Assembly: GCA_002356455.1 (NCBI GenBank)
Contig: AP017968.1
Location: 620,001 to 684,000 of the forward strand
Source: Fusobacterium varium
GTDB lineage: Bacteria; Fusobacteriota; Fusobacteriia; Fusobacteriales; Fusobacteriaceae
Length of the DNA stretch: 64,000 bases
Reading direction: 5' to 3'
Shown here in pieces: positions 1-9,948 of this stretch (position 1 is the stretch's first letter; each line of letters starts with the position of its first letter). The translations under genes and the position numbers were made by a program. A model generated the notes under the pieces. The model saw only the letters and a list, made by a program, of their open reading frames with translations, made no database searches and was not told the origin of the DNA.

Positions 1-10
1 TACTGTTGCA

Positions 11-57
11 TTTCAGTAATTATAGCAGTTAAAATTCTAACTGCTTAATTACTGAAA
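11..57. repeat. Imperfect 20-bp inverted repeat at window edge
   Basis: Arms TTTCAGTAATTATAGCAGTT and AACTGCTTAATTACTGAAA pair with a single-base bulge around a short AT loop. There is no U-run on the minus-strand side and only a weak one on the plus side, so it is not a convincing terminator for garD. The rest of 58-185 is AT-rich sequence with nothing else recognisable. It could be the terminator of a gene lying before the window, or an operator. Confidence 0.6.
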
Positions 58-185
58 CTCGTTTTGCTCAGACAGCACTATTTTTTAAGTTTTACTTGCT
101 TCATCAATTACATAAATTCTTCTAATTTCCAAATTTCAAAAACTTATTTACTTTTAATCAACTTCTTTTTTGTTATCCTATAAAA

Positions 186-1703
186 TTATGTAATTGGAGC
201 TGGATTAAAAATACAGAAATCATTGTGAAGTTTATATTTTTCAGCCCAAGGTTGTTTTTTTCCACTTGCAACATCTATTATCATATTAAAAATCTCTGTT
301 CCTATATCTCTGATAGAAGCATCTCCAGCAGCGATAGGTCCTGCACTTACATCTATCAGATCACTCCACATATCTTTCATATCATTTCTTGAACACACTT
401 TGATAACAGGTGCAAGAGCCAGTCCATATGGAGTACCTCTTCCTGTCATAAATACCTGAAGTCCAATTCCAGAAGCCAGCTGACAAGGTCCACATACAAT
501 ATCACTTGCAGGGGTAGCTGCATAGATCAAACCTTTTTTAGTTGGAATTTCAGCTGGCGACAAAACTTCCACTATTGGAGAACTACCAGATTTTGCAATA
601 GAACCCATAGCTTTTTCCACTATGTTAGAAAGTCCCCCTTTTTTATTTCCTGGAGTAGGGTTGGCACTTCTGTCTACTTGTCCGTTTTCTAAATAATTAT
701 CATACCATTTCATTTCAGAAGCCAATTTTTTCATAACATCTTCGTTGATACAACGTTCTGCAATCATGTGTACTCCATCACGAACCTCTGTTACTTCAGA
801 GAACATAACAGTAGCTCCACCTTCAACTAACATATCAGCAGCATATCCAGCACTTGGGTTAGCAGTTACTCCAGAAAAGGCGTCACTTCCACCACACTGC
901 ATTCCAACAAGAAGCTCAGACAAAGGAAGAGTTTCTCTTTTTCTTACATTTAAATGAGCCAGCTTTTTGTCTGCCATATTCATAATAGCATCTATCATTG
1001 CATTAAAACCTTTAATTTCCTGAAGTGTGATTACATTTTCAGGGGAAATATCAGCTTCATCAATAAGCATTTCTACAGTTAATTTTTCACATCCTAAAGC
1101 TACTACCATAAGTTCACCACCAAAATTTGGATGTTTAGCAAGATTACGCAGTGCACGAATAGGAATGACAGCTTCAGGAGCATTAATGGCAACTCCACAT
1201 CCATATGCATGATTAATAGGAATTACATCATCTACATTAGGATATTTTGGTAAAAGTTCCTCTTTAATTTTTTTTACAGCTACATTTAATACACCAGTTA
1301 CACATTGTACTGTTGTACTTATGCCTAGAATATTTCTAGTACCAGCATAGCCTCCATTTGGATTACGATATCCTTCAAAAGTTCTAGTAGGTGCTTTAGG
1401 AAGAGAAGTTACAATATTAACTCCAAACTTCATTTCATCTAAAGCAGGGGGAGTAGGAAGTTTCAGCATATGTTCATTAATCCATGCTCCTTTTTTTATA
1501 TCATTGATGGCATATCCCAATTCTACACCATAACGAATAATAGGAGAATCTTTTGGAATATTACATAGAGCTATCTTATGACCTTGCGGAATTTCTTCTG
1601 TTGTAAATATTCCATTCATGATTTCTGTACCAGCTGATATTTTATCAACTGCAATTGCTACATTATCTTTTTCATTAATCTTAATGTATAAATTTTTTCC
1701 CAT
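186..1703 (-). CDS. garD: D-galactarate dehydratase
   Basis: Dehydrates galactarate to 5-keto-4-deoxyglucarate in the cytoplasm, the entry step of galactarate catabolism. The protein is 505 residues, with an N-terminal SAF-like domain (about residues 1-80) followed by the UxaA/GarD body. Motifs include [12 protein letters not shown] near residue 165, [17 protein letters not shown] near 267 and TGRGTPYG in the C-terminal third. Remembered E. coli GarD (523 aa) matches across its length, including [20 protein letters not shown] and the FNPAP tail, which favours galactarate over altronate dehydratase. The ATG at 1703 follows AAAGGAG; an in-frame TTG at 1721 lies upstream of the ribosome-binding site and is rejected. 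The gene is divergent from a LysR gene and belongs with the garR-gudD-garK cluster across the cdaR gene. Confidence 0.93.
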   Translation of the reverse strand: MGKNLYIKINEKDNVAIAVDKISAGTEIMNGIFTTEEIPQGHKIALCNIPKDSPIIRYGVELGYAINDIKKGAWINEHMLKLPTPPALDEMKFGVNIVTSLPKAPTRTFEGYRNPNGGYAGTRNILGISTTVQCVTGVLNVAVKKIKEELLPKYPNVDDVIPINHAYGCGVAINAPEAVIPIRALRNLAKHPNFGGELMVVALGCEKLTVEMLIDEADISPENVITLQEIKGFNAMIDAIMNMADKKLAHLNVRKRETLPLSELLVGMQCGGSDAFSGVTANPSAGYAADMLVEGGATVMFSEVTEVRDGVHMIAERCINEDVMKKLASEMKWYDNYLENGQVDRSANPTPGNKKGGLSNIVEKAMGSIAKSGSSPIVEVLSPAEIPTKKGLIYAATPASDIVCGPCQLASGIGLQVFMTGRGTPYGLALAPVIKVCSRNDMKDMWSDLIDVSAGPIAAGDASIRDIGTEIFNMIIDVASGKKQPWAEKYKLHNDFCIFNPAPIT

Positions 1704-1828
1704 GAAAACAACTCCTTTCAAATAATTACTTGTATTCTTATTGATTTTAGTGTATAAAATAATTACAAATAAGTCAAATTCATTATAATTAGATTTCTCT
1801 TAATTTTTTTAAGAGTGATGGAGGAAAG

Positions 1829-2737
1829 ATGGAATTAAAACAGTTGGAGTATATAGTGAAAATAGCAGAGGAGAGAAATATAACAAAGGCAGCAGAAAAA
1901 ATGTATATTACACAATCAGCATTGAACCAGCAGCTTTTAAAACTGGAGAAAGAGCTTGGAAGCCAGTTATTCTATCGTTCGAGAACTAATTGGAAACTTA
2001 CAGAGATAGGGGAAATATATATAAAAAATGCAGAAAAAATATTGAACATAAAGAAGGAAACCTATGATCAGATAAATGATCTGCTGGAAAAACATAAGGG
2101 GAATTTAAGAATAGGACTTACACCAGAAAGAGGAATATCAATGTTTGCTTCTGTATATCCTAAATTTTATGAGATGTTCCCAAATGTATCTGTAGAACCT
2201 GTAGAGATGAATGTAAAAATGCAGGAGAAAATGATAGAGAATGGACAGATGGATATTGGATTTATGACTTTGTCAGAAGAACAAAGGACAGGAAATAATA
2301 CATATATTCCTATCCTTGAAGAAAATATAATAATGGCTGTTCCATCTATTCATCCTTTAGCTAAATCAGTTAAAGAAAAAAATATTCAGAGAACAGATTT
2401 AAAATTATTTAAAAATGACACTTTTGTTTTACTGTCAAAAAATACAACAATGAGAGAAATAATAGACCCACTTTTTGAAAAGGCTGGATTTGTTCCAAAT
2501 ATATTATTTGAAACAAAGAGCAGCAGGACTCTGTATCAAATGGCTTCAAGTCATTTAGCATGTACATTTATTTCTGAAACATATGCAGAAATAAATGACA
2601 GGATAGTTTATTTCTCTCTTCCAGAATCTCCTTCATGGGAGCTATGTACTGTTTACAGAAAGGGAGCTTATCTAAGTAAGGCAGCAAAAAACTTTATAAA
2701 ACTAGCAGAAGACTATTGGAAAAATAAAATTAAATAG
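1829..2737 (+). CDS. LysR-family transcriptional regulator
   Basis: A 302-residue LysR-type regulator. The N-terminal winged helix-turn-helix covers about residues 1-60, with NITKAAEKMYITQSALNQQL as the typical helix pair, and an effector-binding domain follows (about 90-295). The ATG at 1829 follows GGAGGAAAG. The gene is divergent from garD and shares a 125-bp AT-rich promoter region with it, so by the usual LysR logic it probably controls garD and/or itself. Its last 8 bp overlap the convergent end of cdaR. The ligand is unknown; a hexarate or a dehydration product is an inference from position. Confidence 0.9.
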   Translation: MELKQLEYIVKIAEERNITKAAEKMYITQSALNQQLLKLEKELGSQLFYRSRTNWKLTEIGEIYIKNAEKILNIKKETYDQINDLLEKHKGNLRIGLTPERGISMFASVYPKFYEMFPNVSVEPVEMNVKMQEKMIENGQMDIGFMTLSEEQRTGNNTYIPILEENIIMAVPSIHPLAKSVKEKNIQRTDLKLFKNDTFVLLSKNTTMREIIDPLFEKAGFVPNILFETKSSRTLYQMASSHLACTFISETYAEINDRIVYFSLPESPSWELCTVYRKGAYLSKAAKNFIKLAEDYWKNKIK

Positions 2738-3821
2738 TTCTTTGAAGTTTAAAGGCCAAACTTAAAACAATAAAATCTCTAAGCTGTCTTGGATCATATC
2801 CACTTAACTGTTTTATTTTATTCAGTTTATATTGAAGAGTATTTTTATGCATAAAAAGATCTTCAGAAGTATGAAGTATACTTCCATTATTTTCTTCATA
2901 AGAATTCATTAAAAGTGAGAATTCTTCTATTTCTTTTGGAGTGAAATTTTTTAATATTTTATTTGTAAAGTTATCTATATCAGATTTTTTTAGATTTAAA
3001 AAGATAAATTCTAAATCCATTTTTTCATATTCAGAAACAGGTTTTTTTAAAGAAAATTTAATCATAAAATTTAAGATTTCTTTTGCAGCTTTATATGAAT
3101 CTTTTAAAGCATTGTATTCAAGAGCTTTTGTTCCTATTCCAAATCTAAAATCCAGCTTTGTTTTTTCCAAAAGTTTTTCTTGAAGATGGAATATTGTTTT
3201 AGATATATCTTCATCTTTATGAAAATGATACAGAATAATGATTTCATTTCTTGATATAGTATATACATTGTTTTTATTATATGAAAGGGAATTTTTTAGA
3301 ATATCATAAATTTTATCATTTATTAAAAAACTATTATTTTTATTAAGTTTTCCAACTATTACAACATATGGAAATGTAAAATCTGCTGTAGGAAAAAAAT
3401 CATAGTCATACCCTAAAACAATACGCTCAATAAAAGTTCTGTTAATTTCTTTTGTTCTTATATCTGAGTCTTTTATCCAAGCTTCTTTTATAAGAATTTC
3501 TGTCATCATTCTTATAATTTCGCCATATTTTTCAACTTCATTTTTATCTCCGGTTATCCCAATAACTCCTATGATAGCATTGTTAAAATAAATGGGCATA
3601 TTTATTCCTTTTCTGCTTCCTTGAAATTCATCATCACTGCTGATAATAATAGGAGCTTTTTCTTTTATACATTTTAAGGCAGCAGCATGAAAAGTACCAG
3701 TTCTGTCTGGATCAGTACTAGCTATAATAATTCCTCGTTTATCTATATAATTTAAATCCTGATGTATTATTTCTTTCATTTTATTTAAAATATTAGCTGC
3801 CAGACTTACTGATATATTCAT
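2730..3821 (-). CDS. cdaR: CdaR-type sugar-diacid regulator
   Basis: A 363-residue carbohydrate-diacid regulator. The N-terminal putative sugar-diacid recognition domain (about 1-135) contains IIASTDPDRTGTFH and the IGVIGITGD stretch. A middle GGDEF-like region follows, then a C-terminal PucR-type helix-turn-helix (about 305-360; LFMHKNTLQYKLNKIKQLSG). In E. coli CdaR activates garD, gudPD and garPLRK in response to galactarate, glucarate or glycerate, and the neighbours here encode the same enzymes. The start was placed at the ATG at 3821, seven bases after AAAGGAG; an upstream in-frame start (3845) precedes the ribosome-binding site. It is divergent from the GntP permease gene, leaving about 200 bp of shared promoter. 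Confidence 0.9.
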   Translation of the reverse strand: MNISVSLAANILNKMKEIIHQDLNYIDKRGIIIASTDPDRTGTFHAAALKCIKEKAPIIISSDDEFQGSRKGINMPIYFNNAIIGVIGITGDKNEVEKYGEIIRMMTEILIKEAWIKDSDIRTKEINRTFIERIVLGYDYDFFPTADFTFPYVVIVGKLNKNNSFLINDKIYDILKNSLSYNKNNVYTISRNEIIILYHFHKDEDISKTIFHLQEKLLEKTKLDFRFGIGTKALEYNALKDSYKAAKEILNFMIKFSLKKPVSEYEKMDLEFIFLNLKKSDIDNFTNKILKNFTPKEIEEFSLLMNSYEENNGSILHTSEDLFMHKNTLQYKLNKIKQLSGYDPRQLRDFIVLSLAFKLQRTI

Positions 3822-3935
3822 TTCTCTTCTCCTTTCGTAAATCATATTTTATATTCAATTATATCATTAAAAGAGAATAATTAGAAATTATTTTTATTAC
3901 AAAGAACAAAAAATAATAAAAAAAATATTAAAATA

Positions 3936-3951
3936 ATGTTTTCTGTAACAT
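3936..3951. promoter_or_regulatory. Candidate operator ATGTT-N6-AACAT before gntP-type gene
   Basis: ATGTTTTCTGTAACAT is an inverted repeat (ATGTT/AACAT, 6-bp spacer) in the cdaR/permease promoter region. A near copy, ATGTTTTGCATAACAA, lies at 5431-5446 before garR. Two similar sites in front of two transcription units of one pathway suggest a shared regulator, possibly CdaR. This is inference from two copies in AT-rich DNA. Confidence 0.35.
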
Positions 3952-4021
3952 AGAATATTAAAAAAAGAAATGGTATCATTATATCAATCAAAAATAAAAC
4001 AAACTGTAAGGAGGAAGGTTG

Positions 4022-5419
4022 ATGGAAGCAGTAAGCAGTACACAAATGCTTGTTGGACTAGCGATAGGAATAGGTATATTGATAGCACTATCACTAAAAA
4101 CAAAAGTACATACATTTATAGCATTAATAATAGCAACTATTGTAACAGGATTAATTGGAGGAATGGAAGTTACAGTAGTTATGAAAAGTATAACTACAGG
4201 TTTTGGAAATACATTGGGAAGTACAGGAATAATTATTGGACTTGGGGTTATGATGGGAATTATCCTTGAAAAATCAGGAGCAGCAGAACAGATGGCATTT
4301 ACTGTAATCAAGATGATTGGAAAAAATAAAGAGGAGTGGGCATTAGGTCTTACAGGTTATATAGTATCTATACCAGTATTCTCAGATTCAGCTTTAGTTA
4401 TTTTAACTCCAATAGCAAAAGCATTATCAAAACTTAGTGGAAAATCAGTGGTTGGATTAGGATTGGCACTTGCAACTGGATTACAACTGACACATGTATT
4501 TGTTCCACCTACACCAGGACCTCTAACAGTAGCAGGTATTTTAGGAATAGATGTTGGAGTCATGATAATGGCAGGAATACTTTGTACAATTCCAGTATAT
4601 GTAGTTTCTATGCTTTACTGTAAATGGTTGGGAACTAAGATATATCAAGTACCATCAGATGACCCAGCTTGTGGGGAAAATGAATTTACAAGAATGGATT
4701 TTAAGAAAGAATATTTAAAATCGATAGAAAATATTGAAGAACTTCATAAAGCTAAAAATCTACCATCAGTAGGATTATCTTTTGCACCAGTTGTAGTTCC
4801 ATTAATACTGATTTTTATAAATACAATAACTAAATTTGCAGGATTAAAAGGAAGCTATATGACAGCAGTTGAATTATTTGGAAGTCCAATAACTGCTTTA
4901 ATAATAGGAACATTAATTTCTATTTATGGTCTTGGAGCTAAAATGTCTAAAAAAGAAGTTCATGATGCTATGGCAGAAGCTATTCAATCTACAGGAATGA
5001 TAATGCTTATAACTGGAGCTGGAGGATCTTTAGGATTTGTAGTAAGAGAATCAGGAATAGGAAATGCATTAGGAAATGCAGTAATATACATAGGTATACC
5101 TGGGCTACTGATTCCATTTATAATTGCAGCTTTGATGAGAATAGCATTAGGGTCAGCAACAGTAGCACTAACTACAGCAGCAACATTAACAGCTCCATTG
5201 TTAGCACAATTGGGAATCAGTCCTGTTCTTGCAGCAATGTCTACATGTGCTGGAGGAGTAGCATTCAGTTATTTTAATGACAGTGGATTCTGGGTATTTA
5301 ATGGACTGTATGGTTTAGAAGATATTAAAGATCAATTCTGGGCAAAAACAATGATTTCATTTGTTGGATCTGGAGCAGCATTGGCAGTAGTTCTCATAGC
5401 AAGTATTTTTATAAAGTAA
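4022..5419 (+). CDS. GntP-family permease, probable hexarate importer
   Basis: A 465-residue inner-membrane permease of the GntP (gluconate:H+ symporter) family with about 12 hydrophobic segments. Conserved family stretches include ALATGLQLTHVFVPPTPGPL, GGSLGFVVRESGIG, ALGSATVALTTAA and SYFNDSGFWVFN. The ATG at 4022 follows AGGAGG; a TTG just before it is rejected. It heads the plus-strand hexarate cluster. E. coli uses MFS transporters (GudP, GarP) for glucarate and galactarate, so a GntP-type protein here would be an alternative importer. That substrate assignment is inferred from context only, and gluconate or another sugar acid is possible. Confidence 0.88.
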   Translation: MEAVSSTQMLVGLAIGIGILIALSLKTKVHTFIALIIATIVTGLIGGMEVTVVMKSITTGFGNTLGSTGIIIGLGVMMGIILEKSGAAEQMAFTVIKMIGKNKEEWALGLTGYIVSIPVFSDSALVILTPIAKALSKLSGKSVVGLGLALATGLQLTHVFVPPTPGPLTVAGILGIDVGVMIMAGILCTIPVYVVSMLYCKWLGTKIYQVPSDDPACGENEFTRMDFKKEYLKSIENIEELHKAKNLPSVGLSFAPVVVPLILIFINTITKFAGLKGSYMTAVELFGSPITALIIGTLISIYGLGAKMSKKEVHDAMAEAIQSTGMIMLITGAGGSLGFVVRESGIGNALGNAVIYIGIPGLLIPFIIAALMRIALGSATVALTTAATLTAPLLAQLGISPVLAAMSTCAGGVAFSYFNDSGFWVFNGLYGLEDIKDQFWAKTMISFVGSGAALAVVLIASIFIK

Positions 5420-5430
5420 TCCAGAAAAAA

Positions 5431-5446
5431 ATGTTTTGCATAACAA
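5431..5446. promoter_or_regulatory. Second copy of ATGTT-N6-AACA site, before garR
   Basis: ATGTTTTGCATAACAA resembles the site at 3936-3951 in the same spacing. It lies in the 144-bp gap between the permease gene and garR, which has no terminator hairpin that I can see. It may mark a second promoter or a regulated internal start. Confidence 0.3.
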
Positions 5447-5563
5447 TTAATAAGCTAGAAATTTAGCATATATAACATTGTTTAGAAAAGGAAATAATTT
5501 TAAAATATATCTATAGAGAATAAACAAAAATAACATTAAAAATATAAAAATTGGAGGTAAAAA

Positions 5564-6454
5564 ATGAAAGTAGGATTTATCGGATTAGGTATCATGGGAA
5601 GACCAATGTGTAAGAATGTTTTAAAGGCAGGATATGATGTAGTGGCATTTGATATGAATAAAGCAGCATTAGATGATGTAGTGTCAGCAGGAGCAAAAGC
5701 AGCTGGATCAGCAAAAGAAGTTGGAGAAAACTGTGATGTATTGATAACAATGCTTCCAAATTCTCCACATGTGAAAGCAGTACTTTTTAATGAAAATGGA
5801 GCAGCTGAAGGGTTAAAAGCAGGAACTACTGTTATAGATATGAGTTCTATCAATCCAGTAGAAAGCCAAAGTATAGCAGCAAAATTAGCTGAAACAGGAG
5901 TGGAACTTTTAGATGCACCAGTTTCAGGTGGAGAACCAAAAGCAATAGATGGAACTATATCTGTTATGGTTGGAGGAAAGGAAGAAATATTCAACAAATA
6001 CTATGATTTAATGAAAACTATGTCTGGATCAGTAGTAAGAGTAGGAGATGTAGGAGCAGGAAATACTACAAAATTAGCAAATCAGATGATAGTTGCTCTT
6101 AATATTGCAGCATTAAGTGAAGCTTTTGTTCTTTGTGAAAAAGCAGGAGTAGACCCTCAATTAGTATTTGATGCAATAAAAGGAGGACTTGCAGGAAGTA
6201 CTGTAATGAATGCAAAAGCTCCTATGATGATATCAAGAAACTTTGAACCAGGATTCAGAATTGAATTACATATAAAAGATCTTCAAAATGCACTGGATAC
6301 TTCTCATTCAATAAATGCTTCTTTACCTTTGACAGCTCAAGTAATGGAAATGATGCAGGCTTTAAAAATAGATGGAAGAGAGAAAAAAGATCACTCAGCT
6401 ATTTTAAATTACTATGAAAAAATAAACAATGTAACAGTTGGAGAAAAAAAATAA
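5564..6454 (+). CDS. garR: Tartronate semialdehyde reductase
   Basis: A 296-residue 2-hydroxy-3-oxopropionate reductase that converts tartronate semialdehyde to D-glycerate with NAD(P)H. The Rossmann motif GFIGLGIMG is at the N-terminus, the substrate-binding [15 protein letters not shown] segment is near residue 117, and the catalytic lysine is in [11 protein letters not shown] (K170). The C-terminal all-helical beta-hydroxyacid dehydrogenase domain is complete. Length and motifs match E. coli GarR closely. The ATG follows GGAGGTAAAAA. The stop is 19 bp before the gudD start, so the two are co-transcribed. Confidence 0.94.
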   Translation: MKVGFIGLGIMGRPMCKNVLKAGYDVVAFDMNKAALDDVVSAGAKAAGSAKEVGENCDVLITMLPNSPHVKAVLFNENGAAEGLKAGTTVIDMSSINPVESQSIAAKLAETGVELLDAPVSGGEPKAIDGTISVMVGGKEEIFNKYYDLMKTMSGSVVRVGDVGAGNTTKLANQMIVALNIAALSEAFVLCEKAGVDPQLVFDAIKGGLAGSTVMNAKAPMMISRNFEPGFRIELHIKDLQNALDTSHSINASLPLTAQVMEMMQALKIDGREKKDHSAILNYYEKINNVTVGEKK

Positions 6455-6473
6455 TAAAAGGGAGAGAGAACAT

Positions 6474-7802
6474 ATGATACCTAAAATTGTAGAAATGAAT
6501 GTAATTCCAGTAGCTGGATATGACAGTATGCTGCTTAATCTAAGTGGAGCTCATGGACCTTATTTCACAAGAAATGTAGTTATTTTAAAAGCAGATAATG
6601 GAGCTATCGGAGTGGGAGAAGTTCCAGGTGGGGAAAAAATAAGAAAAACTTTGGAAGATGCTAAAGAATTAGTGGTAGGAAAAAGTATTGGAGAATATAA
6701 AAATATTATAAAAAATATTTATGATACATTTAAAGACAGAGATGCTTCTGGAAGAGGAAATCAGACATTTGACCTTAGAACAACAGTTCATGTAATGACA
6801 GCAGTTGAAGCTTCTCTATTAGATATACTGGGGAAATTTTTAAATGTACCAGTAGCAGCATTATTGGGAGAAGGGCAACAAAGAGAAAAAGTAAAAGTAC
6901 TAGGGTATCTATTCTACATAGGAGATAAAGATAAAACTGATCTTCCTTATTTAGATAATGATGATAATTCAGATGATTGGGGAAAAGTTAGAAGAAAAGA
7001 AGCAATGACACCTGAAGCTGTTGTTGAGTTAGCAAAAGCAGCTCATAAGAGATATGGATTTGAAGACTTTAAATTAAAAGGAGGGGTGCTGAAGGGAGCA
7101 GAAGAAATTAAAGCTATAAAAGCTCTTCATGAAGCATTCCCAGAAGCAAGAATAACACTTGATCCAAATGGAGCTTGGTCTCTAAAGGAAGCAATATCTT
7201 TATGTAAAGATATGCATGGAATACTTGCTTATGCTGAAGATCCATGTGGTGCAGAAAATGGATTCTCTGGAAGGGAAGTTATGGCTGAATTCAGAAAGGC
7301 AACAGGTCTTCCTACAGCAACAAATATGATAGCTACTGACTGGAGACAAATGCAGCATTCAATAGCTCTGAATAGTGTTTCCATTCCTCTTGCAGATCCT
7401 CATTTCTGGACTATGGAAGGATCAGTAAGAGTTGCACAAATGTGTAATGAATTCGGATTGACTTGGGGTTCTCACTCAAACAATCACTTTGACATCTCTC
7501 TAGCAATGTTCAGCCATGTTGCAGCAGCGGCTCCAGGAAATATTACAGCTATAGATACTCACTGGATATGGCAGGATGGACAGGACTTAACTAAAAATGC
7601 ACATAAAATAGTTGGTGGAGAAATAACAGTCCCTAAAGATGTTCCAGGTCTTGGAATTGAAATAGATATGGATAAAATAATGGCGGCCCATAAATTATAT
7701 GTAGAGAAAAATTTAGGAGCAAGAGATGATTCTGTGGCTATGCAGTATTTAATAAAAGACTGGAAATTTGATAATAAAAGACCTTGTTTAGATAGGGATT
7801 AG
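6474..7802 (+). CDS. gudD: Glucarate dehydratase
   Basis: A 442-residue enolase-superfamily enzyme dehydrating D-glucarate (and L-idarate) to 5-keto-4-deoxyglucarate. The KxK acid/base motif is in FKLKGG (K200, K202), metal ligands lie in LDPNGAW and YAEDPCG, and the HSNNH histidines are at about 334-338. GHDSM-like and [13 protein letters not shown] segments match E. coli GudD nearly residue for residue as remembered. The start was put at the ATG at 6474, after GGGAGAGAG; an ORF opening 36 bp earlier overlaps garR and has no ribosome-binding site. With garD it makes both hexarates converge on one intermediate. Confidence 0.95.
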   Translation: MIPKIVEMNVIPVAGYDSMLLNLSGAHGPYFTRNVVILKADNGAIGVGEVPGGEKIRKTLEDAKELVVGKSIGEYKNIIKNIYDTFKDRDASGRGNQTFDLRTTVHVMTAVEASLLDILGKFLNVPVAALLGEGQQREKVKVLGYLFYIGDKDKTDLPYLDNDDNSDDWGKVRRKEAMTPEAVVELAKAAHKRYGFEDFKLKGGVLKGAEEIKAIKALHEAFPEARITLDPNGAWSLKEAISLCKDMHGILAYAEDPCGAENGFSGREVMAEFRKATGLPTATNMIATDWRQMQHSIALNSVSIPLADPHFWTMEGSVRVAQMCNEFGLTWGSHSNNHFDISLAMFSHVAAAAPGNITAIDTHWIWQDGQDLTKNAHKIVGGEITVPKDVPGLGIEIDMDKIMAAHKLYVEKNLGARDDSVAMQYLIKDWKFDNKRPCLDRD

Positions 7803-7815
7803 GGGGAAATACAAT

Positions 7816-8715
7816 ATGGATTTAAATTTATTAAAAGGGATATATGTTCCAATTCTTACTCCAATGGACGAGAATGAGAATGTAGATATAGAAAAATTAA
7901 GGAAGCAGGTAAATTTTGTAATAGATGGAGGAGTCAGCGGAATATTGGCTCATGGAAGTAATAGTGAGTTCTATATGTTTGATGATGAAGACTATGAACT
8001 TATAGTAAAAACTATAATTGAAGAAGTAAAAGGAAGAGTTCCTGTAATAATGGGGATAGGAGCTATAAGAACATCTAAATGTATAAAATTGGCTCAACTG
8101 GGAAAAAGAATAGGTGTAGATGGAGTTGCTCTTTTACAGCCTATGTTTTTAAAACCTACAGAAGAAGAACTTTATCTTCATTATAAAACAGTTGCAGAAT
8201 CTATTGAAGAACTTCCACTTTTGATATATAATAATCCTAGAATAGGATATACATTATCTGCTGATTTAGTAGAAAAACTGGCGAGAAATGTAAAAAATAT
8301 TGTTGGAATTAAAGATTCTAGCGGAGACATTAATCAATTACTTGAGTTTATAAGAAGAACAAGAGATATAGAATTTAAAATATTTGGAGGAAAAGATACT
8401 TTATTATTTTCTTCACTTACAGTAGGAGCAGTAGGAGGAGTATGTACTGCAGCTAATATATTCCCAGAGCTTGTTACATCTATATATAATAAATATAAAG
8501 AAGGAGATCTTAAAGAATCATTGGAACTTCAGTTTAAACTTAATCCTGTCAGACTATCTATGGATAAAGCAAGTTTCCCTGTAGCTACAAAAGATATGGC
8601 AAATATCAATAAAATGAATGTAGGGGAACCTATAAAACCAAGTCTTCCGTCTAATAAAACTGTTGTAGATTTTATGGCAGAAAAGATGGCAGAAGCTGGT
8701 CAAATAAAGAGGTAA
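7816..8715 (+). CDS. DHDPS/NAL-family aldolase, probable 5-keto-4-deoxyglucarate aldolase
   Basis: A 299-residue TIM-barrel lyase of the dihydrodipicolinate synthase/N-acetylneuraminate lyase family. The Schiff-base lysine is in GIKDSSGD (K166), the catalytic tyrosine in LIYNNP (Y138), and the GSNSEFY loop near residue 48 takes the place of the family GTTGE motif. It sits between gudD and garK, where GarL would be expected. Because garR and a glycerate kinase are present, the pathway needs an enzyme cleaving 5-keto-4-deoxyglucarate to pyruvate and tartronate semialdehyde, and this protein is the only candidate. The family alternative is a KdgD-type dehydratase giving 2,5-dioxopentanoate, but no matching dehydrogenase is nearby. 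It is not biosynthetic DapA by context. Confidence 0.85.
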   Translation: MDLNLLKGIYVPILTPMDENENVDIEKLRKQVNFVIDGGVSGILAHGSNSEFYMFDDEDYELIVKTIIEEVKGRVPVIMGIGAIRTSKCIKLAQLGKRIGVDGVALLQPMFLKPTEEELYLHYKTVAESIEELPLLIYNNPRIGYTLSADLVEKLARNVKNIVGIKDSSGDINQLLEFIRRTRDIEFKIFGGKDTLLFSSLTVGAVGGVCTAANIFPELVTSIYNKYKEGDLKESLELQFKLNPVRLSMDKASFPVATKDMANINKMNVGEPIKPSLPSNKTVVDFMAEKMAEAGQIKR

Positions 8716-8718
8716 CTT

Positions 8719-9867
8719 ATGAAAGAGATAAAAGTCATTATAGCAGTTGATTCTTTTAAGGGAAGTGCATCTTCAAGAGAAGTTGCAGAAAGTATTGAAA
8801 AGGGTATAAAGAAATTAGGCAGAAATAATATTATTATAAAAAAAGTTTCAATTGCTGATGGTGGAGAAGGAACAGTAGAAGCCATCATTGAAGCTGTCAA
8901 TGGAGAATACAAATTTTTAGAAGTACCTGGACCTTTGGGAGATAAAGTTAAAGCAAGGTTTGGAGTGATACGAGGAAATACTGCTGTTCTTGAAATGGCT
9001 GAATCTTCTGGATTGAATCTGGTAAAACATGAAAATCTAAATCCATATAAAGCAAATACATATGGAGTAGGAGAGATGCTTAAAGCTATATTAGATATGG
9101 GAATAAGAGATATCTATATAGGATTAGGAGGAAGTGCAACTAATGATGGTGGAGCAGGAATGCTTGCTTCATTAGGAGTAAAATTCTATAATATAAAAGG
9201 GGAAAGAATAGGTTATACACCAGAAGAATTAAAAAATATAGCTAAAGTAGATATTTCATGCTTAGATCCAAGAATATCAGAGGCAAATATAACAGTTCTG
9301 TCAGATGTCTGCAATAGTCTTTGTGGAATAAATGGAGCATCATATATATATGGACCTCAAAAAGGAGCAACATCTGAAGATGTAAAAATTCTTGATAAAA
9401 TTCTTGAAAACTATGGAAATATTATTGATAATGCTGTTGGAAAAAATTTTTCTGAAGAGTCAGGAAGCGGTGCTGCTGGTGGTCTTGGATATGCACTGTT
9501 AAGTATATGTGGAGCAGAGTTCAAAGAAGGTATTGTTAAAATAATGGAACTTATAGAACTTGAAAATTTAATAAAAGATGCAGATCTTGTAATAACTGGT
9601 GAAGGAAGAATCGATAACCAATCTGTCAATGGAAAAGCACCAGTAGGGATTGCTAAGACTGCTAAAAAATATAATATTCCTGTTATAGCAGTAGTTGGAA
9701 GTTCTGCTAGAAATCTAGATGATATTTATGCTAATGGAATAGATTTAGTAATGGATATAATCAATGAACCTATGAATCTTGAAAGAGCTATTCGTGATGT
9801 AAAAGAGTTATTGGAATTTGCAGGAGAAAAGGCTATGAGAGCATTTTTCTTGAGAGGAGATCATTAA
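8719..9867 (+). CDS. garK: Glycerate kinase, GarK class
   Basis: A 382-residue class II glycerate kinase phosphorylating D-glycerate (2-phosphoglycerate is the usual product of this class), the last step of the hexarate pathway. Signatures include the N-terminal AVDSFKGSASSREVAESI, VSIADGGEGTVEA, GLGGSATNDGGAGM, FGPQKGA-like YGPQKGA and VITGEGRIDNQS. Length equals E. coli GarK (381). The ATG is 4 bp after the aldolase stop and follows AAAGAGGT, so the genes are tightly coupled. A strong intrinsic terminator directly after the stop closes the operon. Confidence 0.93.
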   Translation: MKEIKVIIAVDSFKGSASSREVAESIEKGIKKLGRNNIIIKKVSIADGGEGTVEAIIEAVNGEYKFLEVPGPLGDKVKARFGVIRGNTAVLEMAESSGLNLVKHENLNPYKANTYGVGEMLKAILDMGIRDIYIGLGGSATNDGGAGMLASLGVKFYNIKGERIGYTPEELKNIAKVDISCLDPRISEANITVLSDVCNSLCGINGASYIYGPQKGATSEDVKILDKILENYGNIIDNAVGKNFSEESGSGAAGGLGYALLSICGAEFKEGIVKIMELIELENLIKDADLVITGEGRIDNQSVNGKAPVGIAKTAKKYNIPVIAVVGSSARNLDDIYANGIDLVMDIINEPMNLERAIRDVKELLEFAGEKAMRAFFLRGDH

Positions 9868-9875
9868 ATAAAATA

Positions 9876-9920
9876 AGAGTGACTAAAGAGTATTTTGCTT
9901 ATAAGTCACTCTCTTTTTAT
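9876..9920 (+). terminator. Intrinsic terminator after garK
   Basis: Arms AGAGTGACT (9876-9884) and AGTCACTCT (9904-9912) pair perfectly and are followed by CTTTTTAT. Confidence 0.9.
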
Positions 9921-9948
9921 TATTTTAAAATAATTCAGGAGGAACTAT

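Noticed and set aside
745-957. 70-residue plus-strand ORF inside garD
   Set aside because: It is antisense to a strongly conserved dehydratase region, has low-complexity Ser/Pro content and no ribosome-binding site.
3988-4311. 107-residue minus-strand ORF over the permease start
   Set aside because: It is a shadow of the repetitive hydrophobic codons of the GntP gene; the composition (many Ile/Pro/Thr) is typical of antisense frames of membrane proteins.
5536-5997. 153-residue minus-strand ORF opposite garR
   Set aside because: It overlaps the well-supported garR gene completely and has no family features.
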